Source of the DNA: Jeotgalibacillus salarius | GTDB taxonomy: Bacteria; Bacillota; Bacilli; Bacillales; Jeotgalibacillaceae | Assembly (NCBI RefSeq): GCF_004405125.1 | Contig: NZ_SORX01000014.1 | Span: 1 to 50,055, forward strand | Length of the DNA stretch: 50,055 bases | Direction of reading: 5' to 3' | In this document: in pieces, positions 26,389 to 36,183 of the stretch | Layout of the letters: the number at the start of each line of letters is the position of its first letter | Position numbering within the stretch: position 1 is the first letter of the stretch | Made by a program: the position numbers and the translations under genes | The notes under the pieces: model-generated | Database searches by the model: none | Seen by the model: the letters and a program-made list of their open reading frames with translations, nothing else | Told to the model about the DNA's origin: nothing

Positions 26389-26961
26389 TTATTTCTTCTC
26401 AATTGCTAATATAAATGGTGATGGTGTTTGTGTGTTTGTGAACTGATAGCGTAGCACTTGTGCTTCAAAGTGGTCTATTTTCTCGCAGTAACGCAGTAAA
26501 TAATCACGTTCAACTGCTCCTTCCGGATGACCATGGTAAATGACAAGGATCATCATACCGCCTGAACGCATCACACTCAGACACTGTTCAACTGCAGCAA
26601 TTGTTGTGCGGGGTCTTGTGACGATTGTTTCGTCACCGCCGGGAAGATAGCCGAGATTGAATATTGCCCCCGCCACTGCCCCGTGATGAACCGGAGGCAG
26701 CGTATCCTCGATCGTCTCGTGTCCCTGGTTAAAAAGCAGAACACGATTCTTTAATTCATGCTCCTCAAGCTTTGAGGTTGTTTCCTCAATCGCTTCCTGC
26801 TGCACATCAAATCCGTATACTCTTCCATGTTCTCCAACAAGCCTCGCCAGAAACAGTGTGTCATTGCCGTTCCCAACAGTGGCATCAATCACAACCTCAC
26901 CAGGAGATACCGCTCTTTCTAAAAGCGTTCTTGTATATGGGAGGATTCTGTCGAGATTCAT
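26389..26961 (-). CDS. ytqB: SAM-dependent tRNA methyltransferase YtqB/MnmM
   Basis: A 190-residue class I methyltransferase: SAM motif VIDATVGNGNDTLFLARL near residue 25, YGFDVQQEA (motif II), and AIFNLGYLPGGDE (motif IV-like). The YtqB family has been reported as MnmM, which methylates 5-aminomethyl-2-thiouridine at the tRNA wobble position. This fits its 4-base overlap (ATGA) with the upstream radical-SAM gene ytqA, reported to act one step earlier. Function is assigned by family only. Confidence 0.9.
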   Translation of the reverse strand: MNLDRILPYTRTLLERAVSPGEVVIDATVGNGNDTLFLARLVGEHGRVYGFDVQQEAIEETTSKLEEHELKNRVLLFNQGHETIEDTLPPVHHGAVAGAIFNLGYLPGGDETIVTRPRTTIAAVEQCLSVMRSGGMMILVIYHGHPEGAVERDYLLRYCEKIDHFEAQVLRYQFTNTQTPSPFILAIEKK

Positions 26962-27917
26962 GAACGCACCCCGCTTACATACTTACTACCCTGGCAGGAG
27001 CCTCTCTTAATGAGTTCACGGTCAATGCCAGTCAGCACTTCCCATTTATTTACGCTCCACATTGGTCCTACCATTAATTCGATTGGTCCATCACCAGTAA
27101 TGCGGTGAATAATCATTTCGGGCGGAATCATTTCAAGCTGGTCACAGACTAACTGAACATAATCTTCCTGTGACATAAACTCGAGCTGTCCTTTTTCATA
27201 TTGTTTCACCATTGGCGTTCCTTTTAAAAGGTGAAGGAGATGGATTTTTATGCCCTGAACATCAAGGTCAGCGACAGCCTTTGCTGTTTCCATCATCATA
27301 TCGTAGTCTTCACCCGGGAGACCGTTAATAATATGTGAACACACTCTGATCCCGCGGTCACGCAGCTTCTGAACGCCTTCTTTGTAGCATTCAAAATCAT
27401 GTGCGCGGTTAATCATGTCGGCAGTTGATTCATGAACGGTCTGTAAACCTAACTCAACCCACAGATAAGTTCTTTCATTCAGTTCCGCCAGATAGTCCAC
27501 GACATCATCGGGCAGACAGTCTGGACGGGTGGCAATTGATAAGCCGACCACATCTTCAAAACCAAGCACTTTTTCATACTTTTCACGCAGCACTTCAACT
27601 GGAGCATGCGTATTCGTAAATGCCTGGAAGTAGGCCATATATTTGCCTTCTTTCCATTTGCGGTGCATACGTGTTTTGACTTCATTAAACTGGACCTCGA
27701 GCGGATCGACACGATTCCCTGCAAAATCTCCGGAACCGGCTGCACTGCAAAATGTACATCCGCCGTGTGCCACTGTACCATCGCGATTCGGGCAGTCAAA
27801 ACCGCCGTCAAGCGCTACTTTAAAAACCTTATGTCCAAACTCATTTCTTAAATGATAGTTCCATGTATGATAGCGCTTGTTATCAACCGCATATTGAAAA
27901 GGATTGTTTGTTGTCAA
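26958..27917 (-). CDS. ytqA: Radical SAM protein YtqA (TIGR01212 type; MnmL)
   Basis: A 319-residue radical-SAM enzyme. The cluster-binding cysteines occur in GFDCPNRDGTVAHGGCTFC (CX12CX2C spacing typical of this subfamily) near residues 41-58. Downstream are GLSIATRPDCLPDDV and LWVELGLQTVHEST. Work on B. subtilis assigns the family to removal of the carboxymethyl group in wobble-uridine modification before MnmM acts. GGAGG lies ahead of the start. It is divergent from the array/MFS region. Confidence 0.9.
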   Translation of the reverse strand: MTTNNPFQYAVDNKRYHTWNYHLRNEFGHKVFKVALDGGFDCPNRDGTVAHGGCTFCSAAGSGDFAGNRVDPLEVQFNEVKTRMHRKWKEGKYMAYFQAFTNTHAPVEVLREKYEKVLGFEDVVGLSIATRPDCLPDDVVDYLAELNERTYLWVELGLQTVHESTADMINRAHDFECYKEGVQKLRDRGIRVCSHIINGLPGEDYDMMMETAKAVADLDVQGIKIHLLHLLKGTPMVKQYEKGQLEFMSQEDYVQLVCDQLEMIPPEMIIHRITGDGPIELMVGPMWSVNKWEVLTGIDRELIKRGSCQGSKYVSGVRS

Positions 27918-28105
27918 AGGTGTGAACCTCCTTCATTGCTATTAGCGTACTCTTGGCATTCTACCATGATTTACGTAGTGGGACTACTGAATGGAGGCGG
28001 ATTGATCAAAAAGCTCTATGTAACACCTCTTATGATCTTCACTCCAGGCGGACCCCCTGAGCGGTGAAGAAGTTAAGTACTGCCGACGGTATTCTAGGTG
28101 CTGTC
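27918..28105. other. Intergenic leader region, no gene seen
   Basis: Between ytqA and the 21-bp array there is about 190 bases with no coding signal I trust. A GTG-started open frame at 28064 runs through the array but has no proper ribosome site. Confidence 0.5.
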
Positions 28106-28252
28106 AGTCATGATCTGCTCGTCGACGGTCATGATATCGCCGGTGAAGGTCGTATTAGGCTCAGCGAACGTACGATACACCCGGGTGACGGTCGTGACAG
28201 CGCCTGCGACAGTCATGACAGCCATCCCCACGGTCGTCTTCCTCGCCAAACA
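28106..28252. repeat. 21-bp periodic intergenic array B
   Basis: Seven consecutive 21-base units start at 28106, 28127, 28148, 28169, 28190, 28211 and 28232. The unit approximates RGTCRTGAYANCNCCNGYGAM; the fourth unit is the weakest. The stretch is visibly more GC-rich than its surroundings. It lies between the divergent genes ytqA and yttB, so it is upstream of both. Confidence 0.85.
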
Positions 28253-28361
28253 TCAACCAAATATTAAGAATCCTCCATTTTCATTCCGCCACCTTGTATT
28301 CACTCACATTTCCCGTTAAAATAATTTGGTACACGAAATAGATACGAAATGAGGGACAATT

Positions 28362-29543
28362 GTGCCGCGTTCTTTGTGGTTTTTGGTGATTGGGATGGCA
28401 ATTAATGTGACGGGGGCTTCTTTTTTATGGCCGCTTAACACAATTTATATTAGCGGGGAACTTGGTAAGTCTTTGACAACCGCCGGGCTTGTACTGATGG
28501 CAAATGCGGGTGCGAGTGTGATAGGAAATCTGCTTGGCGGTATTTTGTTTGATAAAATAGGCGGGTACAGATCGATTATGACAGGGATACTGATTACACT
28601 CACTGCAGTCGGTGGTCTGATGATCTGGCACGAATGGCCTCATTATGTATTTTTTATGATCTTTATCGGTTTTGGTTCAGGAATTGTTTTTCCTTCTATG
28701 TATGCAATGGCAGGTTCGGTGTGGCCAGAAGGTGGAAGGAAAGCTTTCAATGCAATCTATCTCGCAACTAATATAGGTGTTGCAACAGGTGCAGCACTTG
28801 GCGGTCTTGTCGCATCATTTTCATTTGATTATATATTTATAGCGAATTTCGGTATGTATGTCGTATTCTTTCTCATTGCGTTATTTACTTATAAAAATAT
28901 TGAACTGCAGCCGAACATTCAAACGAGCGTTTTACAGGAACGTGGAAGAATTAAAAACAAAGCTGCTTTTACATCCTTATTAATTTTATGTGCTGCTTAT
29001 TTATTATGCTGGGTTGGATACGTGCAGTGGCAGTCTACGATAGCGGATTATACGCAGAAGATAAATATTCCTTTAGAGCAGTACAGTATTCTCTGGACAG
29101 TTAATGGTTTGCTGATCGTTGCAGGACAGCCGCTGATCAAGCCGATTGTGAAGCGTTTTGAACATAATCTTAAAATTCAAATGGCGATTGGTACTGTCAT
29201 TTTTATGATTTCATTCGGGGTGACTGCGTATGCCGGCAGCTTTCAGGGCTTTCTGGCTGCGATGATCATATTAACAATTGGTGAAATGCTGATCTGGCCG
29301 GCAGTTCCAACGATAGCGAGCAGACTGGCGCCTAAAGGACGGGAAGGTTTCTATCAGGGGATTGTGAACAGTACAGCGACAGGCGGAAGAATGATCGGTC
29401 CGCTTCTTGGCGGGGTTATGGTAGATCTCTATGGGATGACGCCGCTTTTCTTCCTGCTGATCGGTTTACTCGTTGTGTCAATATTTATTACGTTTATCTA
29501 CGACCTCCCTTTAAAAAAGGAAGAAGTGGAAGCTGCTGTTTAA
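28362..29543 (+). CDS. yttB: MFS transporter YttB
   Basis: A 393-residue major-facilitator protein with about 12 hydrophobic helices. GGILFDKIGGYRSIM between helices 2 and 3 is the MFS loop motif, and RMIGPLLGGVMVDLYGMTP is a late repeat of it. GTG start after GAGGGACAATT. It matches B. subtilis yttB in position, just upstream of leuS. The substrate is unknown; drug efflux is a common guess. Confidence 0.85.
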   Translation: MPRSLWFLVIGMAINVTGASFLWPLNTIYISGELGKSLTTAGLVLMANAGASVIGNLLGGILFDKIGGYRSIMTGILITLTAVGGLMIWHEWPHYVFFMIFIGFGSGIVFPSMYAMAGSVWPEGGRKAFNAIYLATNIGVATGAALGGLVASFSFDYIFIANFGMYVVFFLIALFTYKNIELQPNIQTSVLQERGRIKNKAAFTSLLILCAAYLLCWVGYVQWQSTIADYTQKINIPLEQYSILWTVNGLLIVAGQPLIKPIVKRFEHNLKIQMAIGTVIFMISFGVTAYAGSFQGFLAAMIILTIGEMLIWPAVPTIASRLAPKGREGFYQGIVNSTATGGRMIGPLLGGVMVDLYGMTPLFFLLIGLLVVSIFITFIYDLPLKKEEVEAAV

Positions 29544-29549
29544 AAAAAC

Positions 29550-29578
29550 TTGCAAGCCTACAGCCAATTGCATACAAT
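29550..29578 (+). promoter_or_regulatory. SigA promoter of leuS
   Basis: TTGCAA (29550-29555), a 17-base spacer and TACAAT (29573-29578) lie just ahead of the T-box leader. Confidence 0.75.
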
Positions 29579-29584
29579 AGGAAA

Positions 29585-29825
29585 TAGTCATCATAAACAA
29601 GACATTGAGAAGGATTAGTAACAGGAAGCGGCTGAAAAAGAGAGTCTGTATTTGGTGAAAGCAGACCGGCAGCACTGTGAACTCACCTTTGAGTCGATCA
29701 TGTGAAAGATAGTAGCGTGATCCGTTTTCCGCGATAAGGATTGAGCGCGTGTACACGAAATTGGGTGGTACCGCGGGAGCGTATAAGCACCTCCCGTCCC
29801 ATTATAGGGGCGGGAGTTTTTTGTT
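29585..29825 (+). promoter_or_regulatory. T-box leader of leuS (Leu, CUC specifier)
   Basis: The T-box sequence GGGTGGTACCGCGG is at 29763-29776. A terminator stem CTCCCGTCCC/GGGGCGGGAG with a T run is at 29791-29822; GCGGGAG just before it can pair alternatively as antiterminator. The Stem I specifier loop reads GTGAACTCAC with CTC (Leu) at 29682-29684. Uncharged tRNA-Leu should permit leuS transcription. Confidence 0.94.
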
Positions 29826-29861
29826 TTTAAAAGGTAATTTTTTACATTAGGAGGAAATTTC

Positions 29862-32273
29862 ATGAGCTTCGATCATAAGACGATTGAAAAGAAATGGCAA
29901 AAACACTGGCTTCAAGAAAAAACATTTAAAACGGAAGAAGATTTTTCAAAAAAGAAATTCTATGCACTTGATATGTTCCCTTATCCATCAGGAGCGGGAC
30001 TGCATGTAGGACACCCTGAAGGATATACGGCAACTGATATCCTTTCACGCTATAAGCGGATGCAGGGGTATAATGTGCTCCACCCAATGGGCTGGGATGC
30101 ATTCGGACTTCCGGCAGAACAATATGCACTTGATACAGGAAACGATCCTGCTGACTTCACAAAGAAAAATATCGATACGTTCCGTCGTCAGATTCAGGAA
30201 CTTGGCTTCTCTTATGACTGGGATCGCGAAATCAGCACGACGGATCCTGAGTATTATAAATGGACACAGTGGATTTTCCTGAAGCTTTATGAAAAAGGAC
30301 TTGCTTATGTTGATGAAGTTGCTGTGAACTGGTGCCCGGCACTTGGTACAGTACTTGCAAACGAAGAAGTCATTGATGGTAAAAGTGAGCGCGGGGGACA
30401 CCCGGTAGAGCGCCGTCCGATGAAGCAATGGGTACTGAAAATTACTGCTTACGCTGACCGTCTGATTGATGATCTGGAAGAGCTGGACTGGCCTGAAAGC
30501 ATTAAAGATATGCAGCGTAACTGGGTTGGCCGTTCTGAAGGTGCTGAACTCACATTTAACATTGACAATACAGAAGAAAAGATTGATGTATTTACAACAC
30601 GTCCTGATACACTTTTTGGCGCCACTTATGCCGTGCTTGCGCCTGAACATCCACTTGTGGACATAGTGACTTCAGCTGATCAGAAAAGTGCTGTAGCTGC
30701 ATATATTGATAAAATTAAATCAAAAAGTGATCTTGAACGTACGGATCTTGCGAAAGAAAAGACGGGTGTGTTTACAGGTGCGTATGCAATCAATCCTGTC
30801 AACGATGAAAAAATGCCGATCTGGATCGCAGATTACGTACTGATGAGCTATGGCAGCGGCGCAATTATGGCTGTACCGGCTCACGATGAAAGAGACTATG
30901 AGTTTGCCAAGGAATTTAACCTGCCGATCAGAGAAGTCGTTGAAGGCGGAGATATTTCCAAAGAGGCTTATACAGGAGAAGGAAAGCATGTGAACTCCGG
31001 ATTTCTGGATGGTCTTGATAAAGAGGAAGCGATTACCAAATCTATCGAGTGGCTTGAAGAGAAGAATCTTGGAACGAAGAAGATCACATACCGTCTGCGT
31101 GACTGGCTGTTCAGCCGTCAGCGTTACTGGGGAGAGCCGATTCCGATCATTCACTGGGAGGATGGCACGATGACAGGTGTACCTGAATCTGAACTTCCAC
31201 TGGTATTGCCAATCACAGAAAACATCAAGCCTTCAGGTACAGGTGAATCACCACTCGCCAACATTGAGGACTGGGTAAATGTCACGCACCCTGAAACAGG
31301 TATGAAGGGTAGACGTGAAACGAATACAATGCCACAGTGGGCGGGCAGCTGCTGGTACTACCTGCGCTATATTGACCCTGAAAACAGTGAGGCGCTGGCT
31401 GACCCGGAAAAAATTAAGCACTGGCTGCCGATAGATATTTATGTAGGCGGAGCTGAACATGCGGTACTTCACCTGCTATACGCACGCTTCTGGCACAAAG
31501 TTCTATATGATATTGGGATCGTACCAACAAAAGAACCATTCCAAAAGCTGTTCAATCAGGGGATGATCCTTGGTGAAAACAACGAAAAGATGAGTAAATC
31601 TAAAGGAAATGTTGTAAATCCTGATGAAATTATCCGCACACATGGTGCAGATACACTGCGCATTTATGAAATGTTCATGGGGCCGCTTGAAGCCTCTGTT
31701 GCATGGTCTGAAAATGGTCTTGACGGTGCAAGAAGATTCCTTGAGCGTGTATGGCGCCTGCTTGTTACAGATCAGGGGACATTGACAGACAAAGTATCAG
31801 ATCAGTCGAGTGAAGCACTTGAAAAAGTGTATCATCAGACTGTGAAAAAAGTGACTGAGGATATCGAAGGCATCCGCTTCAACACAGCAATTTCTCAGCT
31901 GATGGTATTTGTGAATGAATCTTATAAAGCAGACACCATTCCGGTTGATTATGTACAGGGCTTTGTTAAAATGCTTTCACCATTTGCACCACACATTGCT
32001 GAAGAGCTGTGGGAGAAAGTTGGAGAAGGCGAGCTGAGTTACACTGAATGGCCGACATTTGATGAATCTAAGCTGATCAGTGACGAAGTTGAAATCGTTG
32101 TGCAAATCAATGGCAAACTGAAAAAGAAATTGATGGTACCGCGTGAAGCTTCAAGAGAAGAAATGGAAGCCCTGGCTATGGACCAGGACGAAGTGAAGTC
32201 TGCCATTGAAGGAAAAACGATTCGTAAAGTCATCGCAGTACCAGGGAAACTGGTTAATATCGTAGCAAACTGA
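29862..32273 (+). CDS. leuS: Leucyl-tRNA synthetase
   Basis: An 803-residue class I synthetase. The HIGH motif is in [19 protein letters not shown] near residue 45. The CP1 editing domain has [12 protein letters not shown] near residue 245. The KMSKS motif is in [17 protein letters not shown] near residue 575. AGGAGGAAATTTC precedes the ATG. Expression is controlled by the T-box upstream. Confidence 0.98.
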   Translation: MSFDHKTIEKKWQKHWLQEKTFKTEEDFSKKKFYALDMFPYPSGAGLHVGHPEGYTATDILSRYKRMQGYNVLHPMGWDAFGLPAEQYALDTGNDPADFTKKNIDTFRRQIQELGFSYDWDREISTTDPEYYKWTQWIFLKLYEKGLAYVDEVAVNWCPALGTVLANEEVIDGKSERGGHPVERRPMKQWVLKITAYADRLIDDLEELDWPESIKDMQRNWVGRSEGAELTFNIDNTEEKIDVFTTRPDTLFGATYAVLAPEHPLVDIVTSADQKSAVAAYIDKIKSKSDLERTDLAKEKTGVFTGAYAINPVNDEKMPIWIADYVLMSYGSGAIMAVPAHDERDYEFAKEFNLPIREVVEGGDISKEAYTGEGKHVNSGFLDGLDKEEAITKSIEWLEEKNLGTKKITYRLRDWLFSRQRYWGEPIPIIHWEDGTMTGVPESELPLVLPITENIKPSGTGESPLANIEDWVNVTHPETGMKGRRETNTMPQWAGSCWYYLRYIDPENSEALADPEKIKHWLPIDIYVGGAEHAVLHLLYARFWHKVLYDIGIVPTKEPFQKLFNQGMILGENNEKMSKSKGNVVNPDEIIRTHGADTLRIYEMFMGPLEASVAWSENGLDGARRFLERVWRLLVTDQGTLTDKVSDQSSEALEKVYHQTVKKVTEDIEGIRFNTAISQLMVFVNESYKADTIPVDYVQGFVKMLSPFAPHIAEELWEKVGEGELSYTEWPTFDESKLISDEVEIVVQINGKLKKKLMVPREASREEMEALAMDQDEVKSAIEGKTIRKVIAVPGKLVNIVAN

Positions 32274-32372
32274 CGGTAAGGATTGTTATAATCTAATTAT
32301 GAAATTTAGTTTAATGGTATTAGCTTCTGGAATGTTCACGATTTTTTAAAGTGTTTTATGCATTAAGCACAG

Positions 32373-32480
32373 CGATGATCGGAGTGGAAGGCGGCAGCTC
32401 AGATAAGCGTGACAGCTGAGACCCCGCAGGCGTTTGCGCTGAGGAGGCTTAGCGCACGCCTGAAACGGAGATCAAACGCC
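32373..32480 (+). repeat. Intergenic GC-rich hairpin element, copy 4
   Basis: Forward orientation: GATCGGAGTGGAAGGCGG, then CAGCTGAGACCCCGCAGG, GAGGAGGCTTAGCGC, and CGGAGATCAAACGCC. The 3' arm with GGAAAGC and CTCCAC is shortened relative to copies 5 and 7. It sits between leuS and the rhodanese gene, both on the plus strand. Confidence 0.8.
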
Positions 32481-32518
32481 AAGTTATTAAAGTTAGTTTT
32501 ATTAAAAGGAAAGGGTGA

Positions 32519-32839
32519 ATGAATGTGTCTGAATTAAACACTATTACTGCAAGTGAAGTGCAAAAGAAGCTTGAAGCAGGAGAAAACCTGAACCTGATTG
32601 ATGTACGTGAAAATGATGAAGTAGCTGAAGGCATGATCCCTGAGGCAACTCATATTCCGATGGGTGACATTTCAATGCACCTTGATGAGCTGGATCAGGA
32701 TGAAGAATATATCGTGATCTGCCGTTCAGGGCGACGAAGTGAAAATGTAGGCTGGTTCCTGCATGACCACGGTTATAAGGTAACGAATATGACTGGCGGA
32801 ATGCTCGAGTATGAGGGCGAGACGAAGCCGAAAGCTTAA
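32519..32839 (+). CDS. ytwF: Rhodanese-like sulfurtransferase YtwF
   Basis: A 106-residue single-domain rhodanese. The active-site loop is CRSGRRSEN, with Cys near residue 68, preceded by the domain opening LIDVRENDEVAEGMIPEATHIPMG. It may carry persulfide sulfur; the partner is unknown. AAAGGAAAGGGTGA precedes the ATG at 32519. Confidence 0.93.
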   Translation: MNVSELNTITASEVQKKLEAGENLNLIDVRENDEVAEGMIPEATHIPMGDISMHLDELDQDEEYIVICRSGRRSENVGWFLHDHGYKVTNMTGGMLEYEGETKPKA

Positions 32840-32846
32840 GTATAGT

Positions 32847-32889
32847 AAAAAGCCTGGAATCTTTTTTAAGATTCCAGGCTTTTATTTTT
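32847..32889 (+). terminator. Terminator of ytwF
   Basis: AAAAGCCTGGAATCTT pairs with AAGATTCCAGGCTTTT, followed by ATTTTTG. Confidence 0.93.
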
Positions 32890-32918
32890 GGGATGAGAGC
32901 TGAGCTAACGGGAATTGA

Positions 32919-33095
32919 GGTCACGTACTGTGATTTTTAGGTCATATCCGAGAAATTTGAGGTCAGATTCTGATCATCCCGGTTCACATTCAGCGTGGGG
33001 CAGAATTTTCGGATCAGATCAAAAAATTTTCAGGTTACATTCACAATTTTTCGGATCACATCTGCAAAAACCCGGGTCACATTCACCCTCACACG
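32919..33095. repeat. 21-bp periodic intergenic array C
   Basis: Eight units start at 32919, 32940, 32961, 32982, 33012, 33033, 33054 and 33075. All spacings are 21 except one of 30 (an extra 9 bases, 33003-33011). The conserved core approximates GGTCACATTC; the fillers often end in TTTTCG or CCCG. It follows the ytwF terminator and lies at the 3' side of the convergent ytfP. Confidence 0.88.
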
Positions 33096-33116
33096 CAACC
33101 ACAAGATCCATTAAAA

Positions 33117-33145
33117 TCTAAAACCTAAAACCTAAAACCTAAACA
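33117..33145. repeat. Heptanucleotide microsatellite (TAAAACC)
   Basis: Three perfect TAAAACC copies plus partial flanking units overlap the ytfP stop codon. Confidence 0.85.
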
Positions 33146-34401
33146 GGGTCACCAGCCGCATTGCTCCCGGCAAGTCTGCCTGTCACGAGTGCAGATGTAA
33201 TATTGTATCCGCCTGTATACCCGTGAATATCGAGCAATTCACCACATAGAAATAGTCCTTCACATTTCTTCGATTTCATTGTCTTCGGCTCAATTTCCTT
33301 AATTGAAACGCCTCCGCCAGTGACGAATGCTTTTTCAATAGACTGTGTGCCGTTTACTTTCATCTCAAATGAAGTAAGGGAGGCAGCCATACCGCGAATT
33401 TTTTCAGCAGAGATGGTTCCTGCCTGCTGATCCGGGTCAATTTCGTTCAGTTCCATGAGGAAATGAATGTAACGCTCAGGCGCAAGGCCTTTCCACACAT
33501 TTTTCACAGCTTTCTTTGCTTCATCTTTCGCCATCTGGTTCAGCTGCTGAAATACGCTTTCTGCGTTTTGTTCAGCCATCACATTAATCCGCACAGTAAC
33601 CGGTGCACCTTTTTGCTTTTTCATCTCTTTCACAGCGTACTGGCTGCAGCGCAGAATCGCAGGGCCAGACAGTCCAAAATGCGTAAACAGCATATCCATA
33701 TGATGAGTCACAATCGGTTTACCATTTTTCTTCAAAACGCTGACTGCCGCATCACGCAGTGCCAGTCCCTGAAGAGATTTGTTTTTAATAAAAGCTTCAT
33801 CTGAAAGCAAAGGCACTTCAGTAGGGAACAGGTCTGTGACAGTGTGACCTGCTTTTTCAACCCACGGGTAGCCGTCACCTTCTGATCCAGTCTGTGGAAC
33901 CGATTTTCCGCCAACTGCCAATACGACAGCATCAGAAAGTATTTCTTCATCGTTACGAGTCTCAATTCCAATTACTTTTCCTTCTTCAATCAAAAGGTCT
34001 TTAACTGGTACGTTCGTTCTGATTTCTACATTTAACTCGCCAAGCTTGCGTAACATTGCATCAACAACAGACTGGGCTTTATTTGATACCGGGAACATGC
34101 GTCCGTGATCTTCTTCTTTCAGCGCAACTCCAAGCTTTTCAAAAAACTGAATAATATCTTCATTGTTAAACACAGAAAACGCACTATATAAAAATCGGCC
34201 GTTTCCGGGGATATGCTTGATGATTTCATCGATAGGCAGCCGATTTGTGACATTACAGCGCCCTCCGCCTGAAATCGCCAGCTTACGTCCAAGCTTATTG
34301 CCTTTATCTATTAAAAGAACGCGTTCTTTTTTCTCGCCAGCTGCAATGGCTGCCATCAGACCGGATGGACCTCCGCCAACGATAATGACATCGTATTTCA
34401 T
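33139..34401 (-). CDS. ytfP: HI0933-family flavoprotein YtfP
   Basis: A 420-residue NAD(P)/FAD-dependent oxidoreductase: N-terminal dinucleotide fold [18 protein letters not shown], then [15 protein letters not shown] typical of HI0933 proteins, and the C-terminal ATG-like motif [26 protein letters not shown]. The physiological role is unclear. It is divergent from ytgP, the B. subtilis neighbour. Confidence 0.9.
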   Translation of the reverse strand: MKYDVIIVGGGPSGLMAAIAAGEKKERVLLIDKGNKLGRKLAISGGGRCNVTNRLPIDEIIKHIPGNGRFLYSAFSVFNNEDIIQFFEKLGVALKEEDHGRMFPVSNKAQSVVDAMLRKLGELNVEIRTNVPVKDLLIEEGKVIGIETRNDEEILSDAVVLAVGGKSVPQTGSEGDGYPWVEKAGHTVTDLFPTEVPLLSDEAFIKNKSLQGLALRDAAVSVLKKNGKPIVTHHMDMLFTHFGLSGPAILRCSQYAVKEMKKQKGAPVTVRINVMAEQNAESVFQQLNQMAKDEAKKAVKNVWKGLAPERYIHFLMELNEIDPDQQAGTISAEKIRGMAASLTSFEMKVNGTQSIEKAFVTGGGVSIKEIEPKTMKSKKCEGLFLCGELLDIHGYTGGYNITSALVTGRLAGSNAAGDPV

Positions 34402-34554
34402 TCGTTTTCAACTCTTTTCTGCAATATGCATACATTCTACCGTGCGAATCACGACAATTCAATATGCTTATCATTGTCATTCGATGTTTCCGGTAGTACA
34501 CTCTTATATAGTGTCAAAATTCTTGTCGGACGATTAGGAAGTGAATATAAATAA

Positions 34555-36171
34555 ATGTCTACATCAACACTTGTCAGAGGTACGTTTATACTGACGTTAG
34601 GTACTTTTATTTCTAAATTTCTAGGATTATTTTATGTAATTCCGTTTAATGAATTAGTCAGCGATGAACCTGGTGCGCTTGCATTATACCAGTACGGTTA
34701 TATTCCTTATACGATATTTCTTTCCATTGCAACAGCAGGTGTACCGCTTGCCGTATCAAAATTTATATCCAAATACAATGCGATAGGTGAGTATGAAGTA
34801 GGCCGGAAGCTGTTCCGATCCGGATTGATTTTAATGTCGCTTACCGGTATTTTTTCATTTTTAATGATGTATTTATTCGCACCCGTTTTTGCAGACCTGG
34901 TTATTGAATCAAATGAACAGCAGGTCAGTACAGAACAGGTCATATCTGTTATCAGAGCAGTGAGTTTTGCACTGATTGTTATCCCCGTTATGAGTTTGAT
35001 CAGGGGGTTCTTCCAGGGATATGAATCTATGGGACCTACCGCTGTATCAAATGTGATTGAACAGGTTGTTCGTATCGTCTTCCTTTTAGCGGGTGTCTAT
35101 ATTGTGCTGTATGTGATGGATGGCTCTATGACGGAAGCGATCGGTGTGGCAACTTTTGCTGCATTTGTGGGTGGAGTTGCCAGCCTTGCGCTGCTTGTAT
35201 TTTACTATCTGAAACGTAAGCCCCATCTGGATAAAATGCGTGCAACAGGTAAGAACGAGATGAATGTTTCAATAAAAGACATGTACAAAGAAATCATTTT
35301 ATATTCGATTCCTTTCGTCCTGGTTGGTGTTGCGAATCCAATGTTTCAGCTGATTGACTCGCTTACATTTAACAAAGCAATGGTATCAATCGGTCTCGCA
35401 GCTATCACAGATATTCAGCTTGAAGTGCTGAATTTTACTACACATAAGTTAGTGATCATTCCTGTTTCACTGGCCACGGCATTTGCAATGACACTGATCC
35501 CGGTGATTACTTCCAGCTTTTCAAAAGGAAACTGGAATAACCTGAACAGGCAGATGGATCAGACATTTCAGATCCTGTTATTTCTGACAATGCCTGCAGC
35601 AATCGGGCTGTCACTGCTTGCAGAGCCTGCTTATACAGTGTTTTATGGTGCTGATGAGTTAGGAACAGCTGTGCTCAGAACATATGCGCCTGTAGCGATT
35701 TTATTTGCCATATATACTGTTACGGCTGCGATGATGCAGGGGATTAATGAACAGCGATGGAGTGTGCTGAGTCTTCTTGTAGGGCTTCTTATTAAGCTGT
35801 CTTTGAATATTCCGCTCGTTCAGATGATGGAGGTTCAGGGTGCAGTGCTTGCAACCAGTATTGGTTATGTTGCAGCGATTGTTATCAACTTACTGGTGAT
35901 TAAGTATTTTGCAGCTTACAAATATAGAATGGTTGTCAAACGAACATTACTCATGCTGATCTTTAATGTCGTTATGGCTGTTCCTGTCCTGCTGATTTAT
36001 TTCGGGTTGGATATGGTGTTAAATCCTGAAAACAGATTGCATGCGATCATGATCCTTGCAGTTTGCGGACTTGCCGGTGCGTTTGTCTATCTTGTATTAA
36101 GTATGAAATCACGCCTGGCTGACAGATTGTTCGGAGATCGCATTACAAGATTAAGAAATAAATTTTCATAA
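34555..36171 (+). CDS. ytgP: YtgP, lipid II flippase-type MOP exporter (MurJ-like)
   Basis: A 538-residue polytopic membrane protein with about 14 helices, of the MVF/MOP superfamily, matching B. subtilis YtgP (also called MurJ), which flips peptidoglycan precursor. Landmarks are the N-terminal GTFILTLGTFISKFLGLFYVIPF and central SLIRGFFQGYESMGPTAVSNVIEQVVR. A weak GGAAGTG site lies 12 bases before the ATG. It is followed by rsuA after 12 bases on the same strand. Confidence 0.9.
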   Translation: MSTSTLVRGTFILTLGTFISKFLGLFYVIPFNELVSDEPGALALYQYGYIPYTIFLSIATAGVPLAVSKFISKYNAIGEYEVGRKLFRSGLILMSLTGIFSFLMMYLFAPVFADLVIESNEQQVSTEQVISVIRAVSFALIVIPVMSLIRGFFQGYESMGPTAVSNVIEQVVRIVFLLAGVYIVLYVMDGSMTEAIGVATFAAFVGGVASLALLVFYYLKRKPHLDKMRATGKNEMNVSIKDMYKEIILYSIPFVLVGVANPMFQLIDSLTFNKAMVSIGLAAITDIQLEVLNFTTHKLVIIPVSLATAFAMTLIPVITSSFSKGNWNNLNRQMDQTFQILLFLTMPAAIGLSLLAEPAYTVFYGADELGTAVLRTYAPVAILFAIYTVTAAMMQGINEQRWSVLSLLVGLLIKLSLNIPLVQMMEVQGAVLATSIGYVAAIVINLLVIKYFAAYKYRMVVKRTLLMLIFNVVMAVPVLLIYFGLDMVLNPENRLHAIMILAVCGLAGAFVYLVLSMKSRLADRLFGDRITRLRNKFS

Positions 36172-36183
36172 GAGGAGTATGTT

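Noticed and set aside
28064-28319. Overlapping plus-strand frames through array B
   Set aside because: Two frames and the minus strand are all open, as expected of a GC-rich 21-base repeat; no good start signals.
32915-33121. Plus-strand frame through array C (GSH heptapeptides)
   Set aside because: TTG start with poor ribosome site; explained by the 21-base period being a multiple of three.
33117-33145. Telomere-like repeat
   Set aside because: Only three TAAAACC copies at a gene end; ordinary microsatellite slippage is enough.
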